Origin: Ensifer adhaerens
Lineage (GTDB): Bacteria > Pseudomonadota > Alphaproteobacteria > Rhizobiales > Rhizobiaceae
DNA: 64,000 nucleotides
Direction: 5' to 3'
Assembly: GCF_028993555.1 (NCBI RefSeq)
Contig: NZ_CP118610.1
Coordinates: forward strand, 3,027,001 to 3,091,000
This document shows positions 28,901-37,839 of this stretch, piece after piece. The notes below the pieces were generated by a model. That model did not search any database. It was not told the DNA's origin and saw nothing but the letters and a program-made list of their open reading frames with translations. Each line of letters opens with the position of its first letter. Position 1 is the first letter of the stretch. Made by a program: the position numbers and the translations under genes.

Positions 28901-29839
28901 ATGACAGTCACGCGACAGACCGCCCGCCACCAGATGATCGATGTGATTGCCCGGTTCGCCGAGCGCGACGGCGACCACATGACCGGGATTTCCGGGTTGA
29001 CCCTTCATCGCCATGGCGGCGACGCCCCGGTCAACTGCTCCGCCTACCGCCCAAGTCTCGCGATCATCGTGCAAGGAGCCAAGCGCGTCGTGCTCGGTGA
29101 AGAGACGCTGATCTATGGCGCTTCGGACTATCTGCTGACATCGATCGATCTGCCGGTTCTCTCCCAGGTTTGCGAGGCCTCGGCAGAGGAGCCCTACCTC
29201 AGCATGGCCTTCACGCTCGATCCCGGCAAGATCCAGGCGCTGCTCGCCTCATTGCCCCAACTACCGCAGCCCGCCGCCTCGCCTCGCGGCATGACGGTCA
29301 GCAAGATCAACTCTGAACTCGAAGATGCCGCCCTTCGGCTCCTGCGTCTGCTGGAACGTCCGGACGACATTCCGGCGCTGCTGCCGCTGATCGAGCAGGA
29401 GATCCTCTATCGCCTCTTGACCGGACCGCACGGCCACCGCCTGAGGCAGATGGCGACGACCGACAGCCAGCCGCACCAGGTGGGCCGTGCCGTCGCCTGG
29501 CTCAAGGAACATTACTCGCGCCCCTTGCGGATCGACGATCTCGCCAACCGTGTTTCCATGAGCGTTTCGTCGCTGCACCACCACTTCAAGGCGATCACGG
29601 CGATGAGCCCGCTGCAATACCAGAAGCAGCTTCGTCTGCAGGAAGCGCGACGGCTGATGCTGGAGGAACAGTTGGATGCGGGCGATGCCGGCCATCAGGT
29701 CGGCTACGAAAGCCAGTCACAGTTCAGCCGCGAATATGCCCGCCACTTCGGCGAGCCGCCGATGCGCGACATCGGCCGGGTGCGCCGCTCGTTGCTCGAA
29801 CGCTTCGGCGGCGAAGCGGAATTGCTCAGCGAAGGCTAA
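28901..29839 (+). CDS. AraC family transcriptional regulator
   Basis: A 312-residue regulator with an N-terminal AraC_N-type cupin domain (about residues 25-180; CSAYRPSLAIIVQGAKRV and SQVCEASAEEPYLSMAF are typical of this subgroup). The C-terminal AraC HTH (about 205-300) shows LRIDDLANRVSMSVSSLHHHFKAIT and the second-helix signature VGYESQSQFSREYARHFGEPP. This subfamily is often adjacent to, and activates, oxidoreductase genes. Here it is divergent from the YahK-like dehydrogenase, its most likely target. Confidence 0.88.
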   Translation: MTVTRQTARHQMIDVIARFAERDGDHMTGISGLTLHRHGGDAPVNCSAYRPSLAIIVQGAKRVVLGEETLIYGASDYLLTSIDLPVLSQVCEASAEEPYLSMAFTLDPGKIQALLASLPQLPQPAASPRGMTVSKINSELEDAALRLLRLLERPDDIPALLPLIEQEILYRLLTGPHGHRLRQMATTDSQPHQVGRAVAWLKEHYSRPLRIDDLANRVSMSVSSLHHHFKAITAMSPLQYQKQLRLQEARRLMLEEQLDAGDAGHQVGYESQSQFSREYARHFGEPPMRDIGRVRRSLLERFGGEAELLSEG

Positions 29840-29894
29840 ACGTCAGCTCCAGCGTATACTCGCCGGGGTACCGAGTTCGGCCGAATTCCCGGTT

Positions 29895-30329
29895 TCAGCT
29901 CCGTTCGATATCGCGCCTGAGCACGATCGAGGTCGTCAGATCCTCGACATTGTCCATCGTCGCCACTTCGTTGCGCAACTCGTTGAGGGCGTTGATCGAC
30001 CCGACCTCCACCTCGACGACGAGATCGAGCTGGCCGCTGACGGACGACACCTTACGCACGGAGGAAAAGCCGGCCAGCCGGTCGAGCACGCCGATTGACG
30101 GCGTCCGCTGCAGCGTGACCAGCAGGAAGGCCTGGATCGTTCCCTCGTCCAGCTGCCCGATATCGGCGCGATAGCCGCGGATGACGCCGGCCTTTTCGAG
30201 CCGGCCGACCCGCTCGGTCGTCGCACTTCGGGACAGCCCGATCCGGCCCGCCAGCGACTTCATCGGGATGCGCGCCTCTTGCGAGAGGATGCTGAGGATG
30301 GTGCGGTCGATCGCGTCTATGTCCTGCAT
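29895..30329 (-). CDS. Lrp/AsnC family transcriptional regulator
   Basis: A 144-residue Lrp-type regulator: helix-turn-helix at about residues 4-58 (IDAIDRTILSILSQEARIPMKSLAGRIGLSRSATTERVGRL) and a RAM domain after residue 65. The start is the ATG at 30329 (MQDIDAID), which gives the standard family length; the longer frame upstream adds unconserved residues. It is divergent from the kinase-M23-aminotransferase fusion with 126 bases between starts, and a palindrome lies in that gap. Control of the fusion gene by an amino-acid effector is likely but inferred. Confidence 0.87.
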   Translation of the reverse strand: MQDIDAIDRTILSILSQEARIPMKSLAGRIGLSRSATTERVGRLEKAGVIRGYRADIGQLDEGTIQAFLLVTLQRTPSIGVLDRLAGFSSVRKVSSVSGQLDLVVEVEVGSINALNELRNEVATMDNVEDLTTSIVLRRDIERS

Positions 30330-30379
30330 CTCTGCTCCTACGAGGCCCGCCGACAAGATGACGGTTATTATAAACATAG

Positions 30380-30396
30380 TGCCGGTGCAACCGGCA
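30380..30396. promoter_or_regulatory. candidate Lrp operator between divergent genes
   Basis: A perfect inverted repeat of TGCCGGT and ACCGGCA with a three-base centre, just after an AT-rich TTATTATAAAC stretch, sits midway between the Lrp gene and the fusion gene. Its position suggests an operator for one or both promoters. Confidence 0.4.
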
Positions 30397-30455
30397 TATT
30401 GCCGGATGCATCCCATCACCGCTCATGTAACTCTCGCTTTTGAGATGAGGGTCCC

Positions 30456-33400
30456 ATGAACGATATGCTGAAGACGACGCCTGACTTTTCGACCGATGCC
30501 GCAGCCGCACTGCTGAAGGAGCACTACGGCCTCCAAGGCGCGCTGTCGCTGCTTGCCAGCGAACGCGACCAGAATTTCAAGGTCGAGACCAAGGGCGATG
30601 GCACCTACATCCTGAAGATCATCAATGGTGCCGAACCCGAAGCCGAAAGCGATTTCCAGACGGCGCTGCTCGGCCACGTCGGCACCCACGCCGCCGATCT
30701 GCCGGTGCCGCATATCCGCCCAACGCTATCAGGCGCGAGCCTCGCTTCGACCACGAGTGCGCGTGGCGTCACCCATCGCCTGCGGCTCGTCAGCTGGGTC
30801 GAGGGCCTGCCACTCGCCGAAACCGGACGCAGCGACGCGGCCCTTCAGTCGCTCGGGCACATGCTCGGCCGCTTCGACGCCTCGCTCAAAGGATTCATGC
30901 ATCCGGGCGCGCTGCGCGATCTCGACTGGGACATCCGCCATGCCGGCCGTTCGGCCGACCGCCTGCATCACGTCGCCGCTGCCGAAGACCGCGCGCTGCT
31001 CGAGCGCTTCCTCGCCCGCTTCGAAACATCAGTCGCACCGCGGCTTGCAACCCTTCGCGCCGCCGTCATCCACAACGACGCCAACGACTGGAACGTGCTG
31101 GTCGCCAAGGCCGACCACGACCAGATCTCTGGATTGATCGACTTCGGCGACGCGCTGCATGCGCCTATCATTGCCGAAGTGGCGATTGCCGCCGCCTATG
31201 CCGGGCTCGATCATCCCGATCCGATCGGCGCTGCCGCCGTGATCGCCCGCGGCTTCCATGCCGAGTATCCGCTGACGGAAGAGGAGATCGACCTCCTGTT
31301 CGATCTCATCGCCATGCGGCTTGTGACGTCGGTCACCATTTCGGCCTCACGCCGCGCCCACACCGACGACAATCCCTATCTCGCGATCAGTGAGCGGCCA
31401 GCCTGGACGCTGCTGCGCAAGCTCGACCGGATGAACCCGCGTTTCGCCACCGCCATCCTGCGCAAGGCCTGCGGCTTCGAGGCGACCCCCGGCGCCCGCA
31501 AGGTCGCCGCCTGGATCGGCGCCAACCGCAAGTCGCTGAAGCCGCTGCTCGAACGCCCGGCCGCCACCTACCCGGCAGCGCTGGTGCCCTATGGCGACCC
31601 CACCCATCCGATGACGGTGAAATCGGCTGGCGAACAGCCGGACGAAGCTCAGGCGATCTGGGAAGACTATTGCCGTGAGCGCGGCATCGAACTCGGCATC
31701 GGCCCCTTCGGTGAAGAACGCACCGTCTATGCCGGCGAGATGTTCGTCTCCCGTTTTATCGACCACACCCGCCGCACCCGCCATCTCGGCCTCGACCTGT
31801 TCATGGCTGCCGGCACCAGGCTCTACACTCCCCTAGCCGCCACCGTCGTCAGTGTCGAGATCGAAAAGGATCCGCTCGGTTATGGCTGCCTGATCGCGCT
31901 TCGCCATGAGCCCGAGGGCTGCCCGCCCTTCGTCACGCTGTGGGGCCACATGGCGCATGAAGCGATGGACCGCATCCAGGCCGGCGACCGACTGGAGGCC
32001 GGCGCGCTCGTCGGCGAGATGGGGGCGCCTAAGGAAAATGGCGGCTGGGCGCCGCATCTGCATCTGCAGCTTTCGACCGACACCACTCTTTCGGCAACCG
32101 AAATCCTTGGCGTCGGCGAGCCGCAATTTCTCGACGTCTGGGCCGAGCTCTTCCCGGATGCCCGCACCTTCGCCGGCATCGCGGAGGAATTCTACGAGAA
32201 GAAGGGCCGCTCGCACGAGGAAATCGTTAAACGGCGCAAGGAATTGTTGCTGCCGAACCTCTCGATCTCCTACGACAAGCCGATCAAGTTCGTGCGCGGC
32301 GAAGGCGTCTGGCTGATCGACGACAGCGGCCGCGCCTATCTCGACTGCTTCAACAATGTCTGCCACATCGGCCACGCCCATCCGGCGGTGGTCGAGGCGA
32401 TGGCCAAGCAGGCCGCGATCCTCAACACCAACACCCGCTATCTGCACGACAACATCGTCGCCTATGCCGAGCGGCTGACCGCGACGCTGCCGAAGGAGCT
32501 GACGGTCGCCGGCTTCGTCAACAGCGGCTCGGAGGCCAACAGCCTGGCACTCCGGCTGATGCGCGCCCATACCGGCCGCGAAAACGCCATCACGCTCGAC
32601 TGGTCCTATCACGGCACGACGCAGGAGCTGATCGACATCAGCCCCTACAAGTTCCGCCGCAAGGGCGGCAAGGGACCGAAGCCGCATGTCCATGTGGCAA
32701 CCATTCCCGACAGCTACCACGCGCCGACGGACTGGCCGGCAGAGGAACACGGCAAGCGCTTCGCCGAAAGCGTCGCCGAACTGATCGCGGCGATGCAGGC
32801 CAAGGGCGAAGGTCCGGGCTTCTTCATCGCGGAATCGATCCCGAGCGTCGCCGGCCAGGTGTTCCTGCCGGAGGGCTATCTGAAGGAAGTCTATCGGCTC
32901 GTGCGCGAGGCGGGCGGCGTCTGCATCGCCGACGAGGTGCAGGTCGGCTTCGGCCGTGTCGGCAGCCATTGGTGGGCGTTCGAGACCCAAGGCGTCGTGC
33001 CGGACATCGTCACCATGGGCAAGCCGATCGGCGATGGCCATCCGTTGGCGGCCGTCGTTACGACCCGCGAGATCACAGACAGCTTCAACAACGGCATGGA
33101 GTATTTCAACACCTTCGGCGGCAATCCGGTTTCCTGCGCCGTCGGCCTTGCGGTGCTCGACGTGATCGAGGGACAGAATCTGCGCGGCAATGCGCTTACG
33201 ATCGGCAACTACCTGATGGACGCCTTCCGCGCCATGCAGGCCCGCTACGAGGTGATTGGCGACGTGCGTGGCATGGGCCTTTTCCTCGGCATCGAGCTTG
33301 TTGGCGACCGCAAGACCAAGGCGCCGGCAACCGAGTTCGCCCGGGCCGTCTCCAACGGCGCGCGGCGGCGGGGCGTCCTGATGGGCACCGAAGGTCCGCA

Positions 33401-33512
33401 TGACAACATCCTGAAAATGCGTCCGCCGATGATCTTCTCGAAACGCGATGCCGATCATCTGATCGCCGTGCTCGAAGAGACCTTCGCAGACGTGGCAAAG
33501 ACGCTCGGCTAG
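30456..33512 (+). CDS. three-domain fusion: small-molecule kinase, M23 peptidase fold, class-III PLP enzyme (copy 1)
   Basis: A 1018-residue protein in three parts. Residues about 25-300 are an aminoglycoside-phosphotransferase/hydroxylysine-kinase-like domain with catalytic HNDANDWN (206-213) and metal-binding DFGD (229-232). Residues about 420-545 are an M23 (LytM) fold with the zinc set intact: H443 and D447 in HLGLD, H498, and H534/H536 in HLHLQ. Residues about 590-1018 are a class-III aminotransferase fold with PLP lysine K856 and D826-E827. There is no signal peptide, so M23 would be cytoplasmic. Kinase plus class-III enzyme recalls the hydroxylysine kinase/phospho-lyase and ethanolamine-phosphate lyase pairs. 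I infer phosphorylation of an amino alcohol followed by PLP-dependent phospho-elimination. Confidence 0.85.
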   Translation: MNDMLKTTPDFSTDAAAALLKEHYGLQGALSLLASERDQNFKVETKGDGTYILKIINGAEPEAESDFQTALLGHVGTHAADLPVPHIRPTLSGASLASTTSARGVTHRLRLVSWVEGLPLAETGRSDAALQSLGHMLGRFDASLKGFMHPGALRDLDWDIRHAGRSADRLHHVAAAEDRALLERFLARFETSVAPRLATLRAAVIHNDANDWNVLVAKADHDQISGLIDFGDALHAPIIAEVAIAAAYAGLDHPDPIGAAAVIARGFHAEYPLTEEEIDLLFDLIAMRLVTSVTISASRRAHTDDNPYLAISERPAWTLLRKLDRMNPRFATAILRKACGFEATPGARKVAAWIGANRKSLKPLLERPAATYPAALVPYGDPTHPMTVKSAGEQPDEAQAIWEDYCRERGIELGIGPFGEERTVYAGEMFVSRFIDHTRRTRHLGLDLFMAAGTRLYTPLAATVVSVEIEKDPLGYGCLIALRHEPEGCPPFVTLWGHMAHEAMDRIQAGDRLEAGALVGEMGAPKENGGWAPHLHLQLSTDTTLSATEILGVGEPQFLDVWAELFPDARTFAGIAEEFYEKKGRSHEEIVKRRKELLLPNLSISYDKPIKFVRGEGVWLIDDSGRAYLDCFNNVCHIGHAHPAVVEAMAKQAAILNTNTRYLHDNIVAYAERLTATLPKELTVAGFVNSGSEANSLALRLMRAHTGRENAITLDWSYHGTTQELIDISPYKFRRKGGKGPKPHVHVATIPDSYHAPTDWPAEEHGKRFAESVAELIAAMQAKGEGPGFFIAESIPSVAGQVFLPEGYLKEVYRLVREAGGVCIADEVQVGFGRVGSHWWAFETQGVVPDIVTMGKPIGDGHPLAAVVTTREITDSFNNGMEYFNTFGGNPVSCAVGLAVLDVIEGQNLRGNALTIGNYLMDAFRAMQARYEVIGDVRGMGLFLGIELVGDRKTKAPATEFARAVSNGARRRGVLMGTEGPHDNILKMRPPMIFSKRDADHLIAVLEETFADVAKTLG

Positions 33513-33547
33513 CACCGGGCCGAACAGCAGCAAAACCGAACGGATTG

Positions 33548-33574
33548 GCCGGGATGCGCGACACGCATCCCGGC
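33548..33574 (+). other. intercistronic hairpin between fusion gene and binding-protein gene
   Basis: Eleven-base arms GCCGGGATGCG (33548-33558) and CGCATCCCGGC (33564-33574) with a five-base loop and no T tract. It may protect or partly stop the upstream mRNA, letting the binding protein be expressed at a different level. Confidence 0.55.
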
Positions 33575-33618
33575 AGCGAAGACGCATGCCCAAAACACTG
33601 GAAGAGGAGAACAGGACA

Positions 33619-34629
33619 ATGAGATTTGGAATTCTAGCACTTGCGAGCGCGGCGTTTCTCGCCGGCACAGCCGCCAACGCCGGCATGCTCGACGTCATCA
33701 AGGAGCGCGGCGAGCTTCGCTGCGGCGTCAGCCAGGGCGTGCTCGGCTTTTCCGCCCCCAACGACAAGGGCGAATGGACCGGCTTCGACATCGATTTCTG
33801 CCGCGCCGTCGCAGCCGTGGCCCTCGGCAATCCGGACAAGGTGAAGTACGTGCCGCTCTCGACCAAGGAGCGCTTCGCAGCCCTGCAGTCGGGTGAGGCC
33901 GACCTGCTGTCGCGCCAGACTACCTGGACACTGTCGCGCGACACCGATCTCGGCATGAGCTTCGTCGGCGTCAACTATTACGACGGCCAGGCCTTCATGG
34001 TGCGCAGCGATCTCGGCGTGAAGAGCGTCAAGGAGCTTTCGGGCGCCTCCGTCTGCACCGAGACCGGCACGACGACAGAGCAGAACATGGCGGACTACTT
34101 CGGCGCCAACAACATCCAGTATCAGGTGGTCGCTTTCGAAAAGGCCGACCAGACGATCCAGGCCTTCAACACCGCCCGCTGCGACGTCTATTCGACCGAC
34201 GCCTCAGCGCTTTATGCCCAGCGCCTGACGCTGAACGACCCGGACCGCTTCGTCGTGTTGCCGGAAGTGATCTCCAAGGAACCGCTCGGCCCGGCCGTTC
34301 GCCAGGGCGACGACCAGTGGTTCAAGATCGTGCGCTGGACACTGTTTGCGCTCACCGAGGCCGAAGAGCTCGGCATCACCAAGGACAATGCCGCCAAGCT
34401 CCTCGAAAGCGGCACAACCGCACAGAAGCGCTTCCTCGGCATCGAGAACGAGGCCGGCAAATCGCTCGGGCTTGATCCGAAATGGGCCTACCAGGCGGTT
34501 TCCGCCGTCGGCAACTATGGCGAAGTCTTTGAACGCCACCTCGGCAAGGACAGCCCGCTCAAGATCGATCGCGGCCTCAACAAACTCTGGAGTAATGGCG
34601 GCCTGATGTACGCTCCGCCGGCACGCTGA
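33619..34629 (+). CDS. amino-acid ABC transporter substrate-binding protein (AapJ-like)
   Basis: A 336-residue periplasmic binding protein of the polar amino-acid family, with a signal peptide (MRFGILALASAAFLAGTAANA). The mature part begins MLDVIKERGELRCGVSQGVLGFS, typical of AapJ, the general L-amino-acid binding protein of rhizobia. The start at 33619 follows a GAGGAG ribosome-binding site and sets the signal peptide. No permease or ATPase genes follow: a terminator comes next, so it either uses a transporter encoded elsewhere (for example AapQMP) or serves as an orphan receptor. It is co-oriented with the fusion gene 107 bases upstream, suggesting that it imports the fusion enzyme's substrate. 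Confidence 0.88.
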   Translation: MRFGILALASAAFLAGTAANAGMLDVIKERGELRCGVSQGVLGFSAPNDKGEWTGFDIDFCRAVAAVALGNPDKVKYVPLSTKERFAALQSGEADLLSRQTTWTLSRDTDLGMSFVGVNYYDGQAFMVRSDLGVKSVKELSGASVCTETGTTTEQNMADYFGANNIQYQVVAFEKADQTIQAFNTARCDVYSTDASALYAQRLTLNDPDRFVVLPEVISKEPLGPAVRQGDDQWFKIVRWTLFALTEAEELGITKDNAAKLLESGTTAQKRFLGIENEAGKSLGLDPKWAYQAVSAVGNYGEVFERHLGKDSPLKIDRGLNKLWSNGGLMYAPPAR

Positions 34630-34635
34630 TCCCCA

Positions 34636-34672
34636 GAGCAATTCCAGCAAGGGTCTCCGTTTGGAATTGCTC
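34636..34672. repeat. rhizobial-type intergenic palindrome
   Basis: Perfect 11-base arms GAGCAATTCCA (34636-34646) and TGGAATTGCTC (34662-34672) around a 15-base loop. The arm sequence is that of the scattered rhizobial palindrome which I believe is also the parent of the 57-bp units at 23.3 kb, but the loop is shorter and different. Confidence 0.6.
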
Positions 34673-34694
34673 GACCATGGAAAAGCGCCAACGA

Positions 34695-34730
34695 GACGCC
34701 GCGGCCCTCCCCGCGGCGTCTTCGTTTTTT
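34695..34730 (+). terminator. rho-independent terminator after the AapJ-like gene
   Basis: Ten-base arms GACGCCGCGG (34695-34704) and CCGCGGCGTC (34711-34720) followed by TTCGTTTTTT. Confidence 0.85.
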
Positions 34731-34834
34731 GGGCCGCCCGGGAAGCACGCGCACTCGCCACCCGGCGGTTCAACAGTCAGGCGGGTCACCCGATTGGCTC
34801 CACACTGGCCACCGGCCCCCAACCCAACAAGCAA

Positions 34835-34866
34835 AAACGCCGCGACGGATATCCGTCGCGGCGTTT
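34835..34866 (-). terminator. terminator of the Liv-type operon (32-bp perfect palindrome)
   Basis: A 32-base perfect palindrome with 16-base half-sites and its centre at 34850/34851. Read on the minus strand, the stem ends in GCGTTTTT, so it works as an intrinsic terminator 44 bases after the LivH stop codon. Confidence 0.8.
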
Positions 34867-34909
34867 ACTGTAAGCTTGAAGGTTGGCCGATCTTGCGGCC
34901 GCTGGCTCG

Positions 34910-35797
34910 TCAGAGCTTGACGATCGTCTTGCGGGCAAGCAGCCCCTGCGGCGCGAAGAGCAGCACGCCGATGACGAGCAGGATGGTGAAGGCGTCGCGA
35001 TAGCTCAAGAGGCTTTCCGGCAGATAGGCCTGCAGGAACACCTCGATGAAGCCGAGCAGAAAGCCGCCGGCGACCGCACCCGACAGGCTGCCGAGCCCGC
35101 CGATGATCGCGGCGATGAAGGCCTTCAGCACCGGCAGGAAACCCATCAACGGATCGACGCTGCCGCGCTGGGCCACCCAGAGGATGCCAGCGACGCCCGC
35201 GAGCAGGCCAGAGATCGCAAAGGCGGTGGCAACCACCGCATTGGCGCGGATGCCCATCAGCCGGACGATGGCGAAATCTTCGGAGGCCGCGCGCATGGCC
35301 CGGCCGAGCACGCTGGTGCGCAGGAAGAGATTGAGGCCGACGAGCATGATGATCGTCACCAGGATGGAGGTTCCCTGGATGAGGCCGAGATGCAGGCCGC
35401 CGATCTCGATCGTGCCGGAAAAGCTCTCCGGCATCGGCACCGGTTTCGGCCGGGCGGAAATGAAGTTCTGGAAGAGAACGCGCAGGATGGCACTGACGGC
35501 AAAGCTCGTCAGAAGCAGCGTCGTGCCGCTGGCGCCGCGTACCGGCCGGAAGGCGATACGCTCCATCAGCATGGCGAGCACGATTGCGATCGTCAGTGCG
35601 GCGCAGACGGCCAACGGAAACGGCAGCCCCAGCAACAAGGCGAAGCAGAGACCATAGCCGGCCGCCGTCATCAGCTCGCCATGGGCAAAATTGATGAGCC
35701 CCATGATCGAGAAGACGACCGCAAGGCCAAGGGCGAGGAGCGCATAGGTGCCGCCGAGGCTGAGCGCATTGACGAGCTGCTGCAGGAACATGTCCAT
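34910..35797 (-). CDS. branched-chain-type amino-acid ABC transporter permease (LivH family)
   Basis: A 295-residue inner-membrane permease with about eight helices. LivH-family features are the N-terminal LQQLVNALSLGGTYALLALGLAVVFSIMGLINFAHGELM and the EAA-like GIRANAVVATAFAISGLLAGVAG segment. It is the last gene of a leftward operon (LivMG fusion, binding protein, LivF, LivH). Together these form a HAAT-type importer. The substrate could be a branched-chain amino acid, but HAAT systems also move amides, urea and other amines, and the neighbouring catabolic genes point to something less common. Confidence 0.9.
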   Translation of the reverse strand: MDMFLQQLVNALSLGGTYALLALGLAVVFSIMGLINFAHGELMTAAGYGLCFALLLGLPFPLAVCAALTIAIVLAMLMERIAFRPVRGASGTTLLLTSFAVSAILRVLFQNFISARPKPVPMPESFSGTIEIGGLHLGLIQGTSILVTIIMLVGLNLFLRTSVLGRAMRAASEDFAIVRLMGIRANAVVATAFAISGLLAGVAGILWVAQRGSVDPLMGFLPVLKAFIAAIIGGLGSLSGAVAGGFLLGFIEVFLQAYLPESLLSYRDAFTILLVIGVLLFAPQGLLARKTIVKL

Positions 35798-35823
35798 GGT
35801 TTTGACCTCTTGCCCGCGGGGCC

Positions 35824-36561
<738 letters not shown>

Positions 36562-36655
36562 CGGGGCAAAGTCCTTGCCATGAATTGCGGAGCGCCAACG
36601 GCCGGCGGCAGCAGCGGCGATCCCAGACAGACCGGAGATCGCCGCCAAAGGTCGA

Positions 36656-37819
36656 TCAGGGTGCCGGAATGTCGGCAGCGGCCGGGACGCCCTGGCTGAT
36701 CAGTTCGCGGTTGCCGCCTTCGATGCGCACCAGCGACACCGAACGCAGCGGCATGCCCTGCGTGCCGGCATAGCTGATCGGGCCGGTCACACCCTGGACG
36801 TTTTCGAGCGAGGCAATCGCGTTGCGGATGGCGACCGGATCGATGCTGTTGGCTTCCGTTACCGCCGCGTCGATCACCTTGCCGAGGTCGTAGCCGTTGG
36901 CGATATAGACCGTGTCCGGCACCTGGCCGAATTTCTCCTTGTACTTCACATTGAAGTCGGCGAGCGGGCTGCCTTCGCTGGCAAAACCTGCTGTCGTGAA
37001 GACGACGCCATCAACCGTCGCACCGAGACCGAAGGTGGTGGGCGAGTCGATGCCGTCGCTGCCGAGGATCGGGATCGTCACGCCGGCGCCGCGCAACTGG
37101 CGGATGAAGGCCGGGAAATCAGGTTCGTAGGCTGCGGTCATGATGACGTCAGGTGCCGGGTTCATCGCCTTGATCTTGGTGACCTCGGCGCCGAAATCCT
37201 GCTGACCCATGCTGAAGGTGCCCTCGCCGAGCAACTCGCCACCCTTGGCGGTGAAGGCGGCGGCGAAATATTCCGGCAGCTTCAGCGTATAGGCGCTGTC
37301 GGGCGACTTAAGAATGTAGGCCTTCTTGTAGCCCTTTTCGGTCGCGTAGGTGGCGAGTACCGAAGCCTGGACGTTGTCGGCCGGGTAGTTGCCGAACATG
37401 TAGTCGCCGACGGCGAGCGGCATAGTCGGGGTCGTGGCGCAGAAGGAGAAGGCCGGGATCTGGGCTGCCTGGGTCACCTGACCGGCAGCGATCGACGGAT
37501 CGGCGTCGCAGGGGGTGATCACGATCTTGACGCCCTGGTCGACCAGTTCCTGGGCCACCAGGGCCGTCTGGGCCGCATCCGAGCGGGTGTCCTTGGCAAC
37601 GAGCTTGATCGGGAACTTGCCGGCCGCACCACCGGCGGCGTTGATTTCCTCGACGGCCATTTCCAGGCCCTTCAGCGACGGCTGGTCGTAGGGTGCAAGG
37701 CCGCCAGTCTGGGCGGTTGCAAGGCCGATGACCAGGTCTTCGGCAAGGGCCGGCAGCGGCGAAAGCGCGATGCCACTAAGAATGGTGGTGAGGCACAGGG
37801 CCCTGACGTTCGATTTCAT
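36656..37819 (-). CDS. branched-chain-type ABC transporter substrate-binding protein
   Basis: A 387-residue periplasmic binding protein (Peripla_BP_6, LivJ/K-like) with a signal peptide (cleavage after PALA, residue 26) and the typical mature start EDLVIGLATAQTGGLAPYDQPSLKGLEMAVEEINAAGG. It lies between the LivMG fusion and LivF in one operon. The ligand pocket cannot be read from sequence alone, and the family covers branched-chain amino acids, amides and aromatic compounds. Confidence 0.9.
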   Translation of the reverse strand: MKSNVRALCLTTILSGIALSPLPALAEDLVIGLATAQTGGLAPYDQPSLKGLEMAVEEINAAGGAAGKFPIKLVAKDTRSDAAQTALVAQELVDQGVKIVITPCDADPSIAAGQVTQAAQIPAFSFCATTPTMPLAVGDYMFGNYPADNVQASVLATYATEKGYKKAYILKSPDSAYTLKLPEYFAAAFTAKGGELLGEGTFSMGQQDFGAEVTKIKAMNPAPDVIMTAAYEPDFPAFIRQLRGAGVTIPILGSDGIDSPTTFGLGATVDGVVFTTAGFASEGSPLADFNVKYKEKFGQVPDTVYIANGYDLGKVIDAAVTEANSIDPVAIRNAIASLENVQGVTGPISYAGTQGMPLRSVSLVRIEGGNRELISQGVPAAADIPAP

Positions 37820-37839
37820 CTGAAAAGTTCCCTCTTTGA

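Noticed and set aside
31833-33974. 713-codon minus-strand open frame
   Set aside because: Antisense shadow of the fusion protein and the start of the AapJ-like gene; composition is Arg/Ala/His-rich without motifs.
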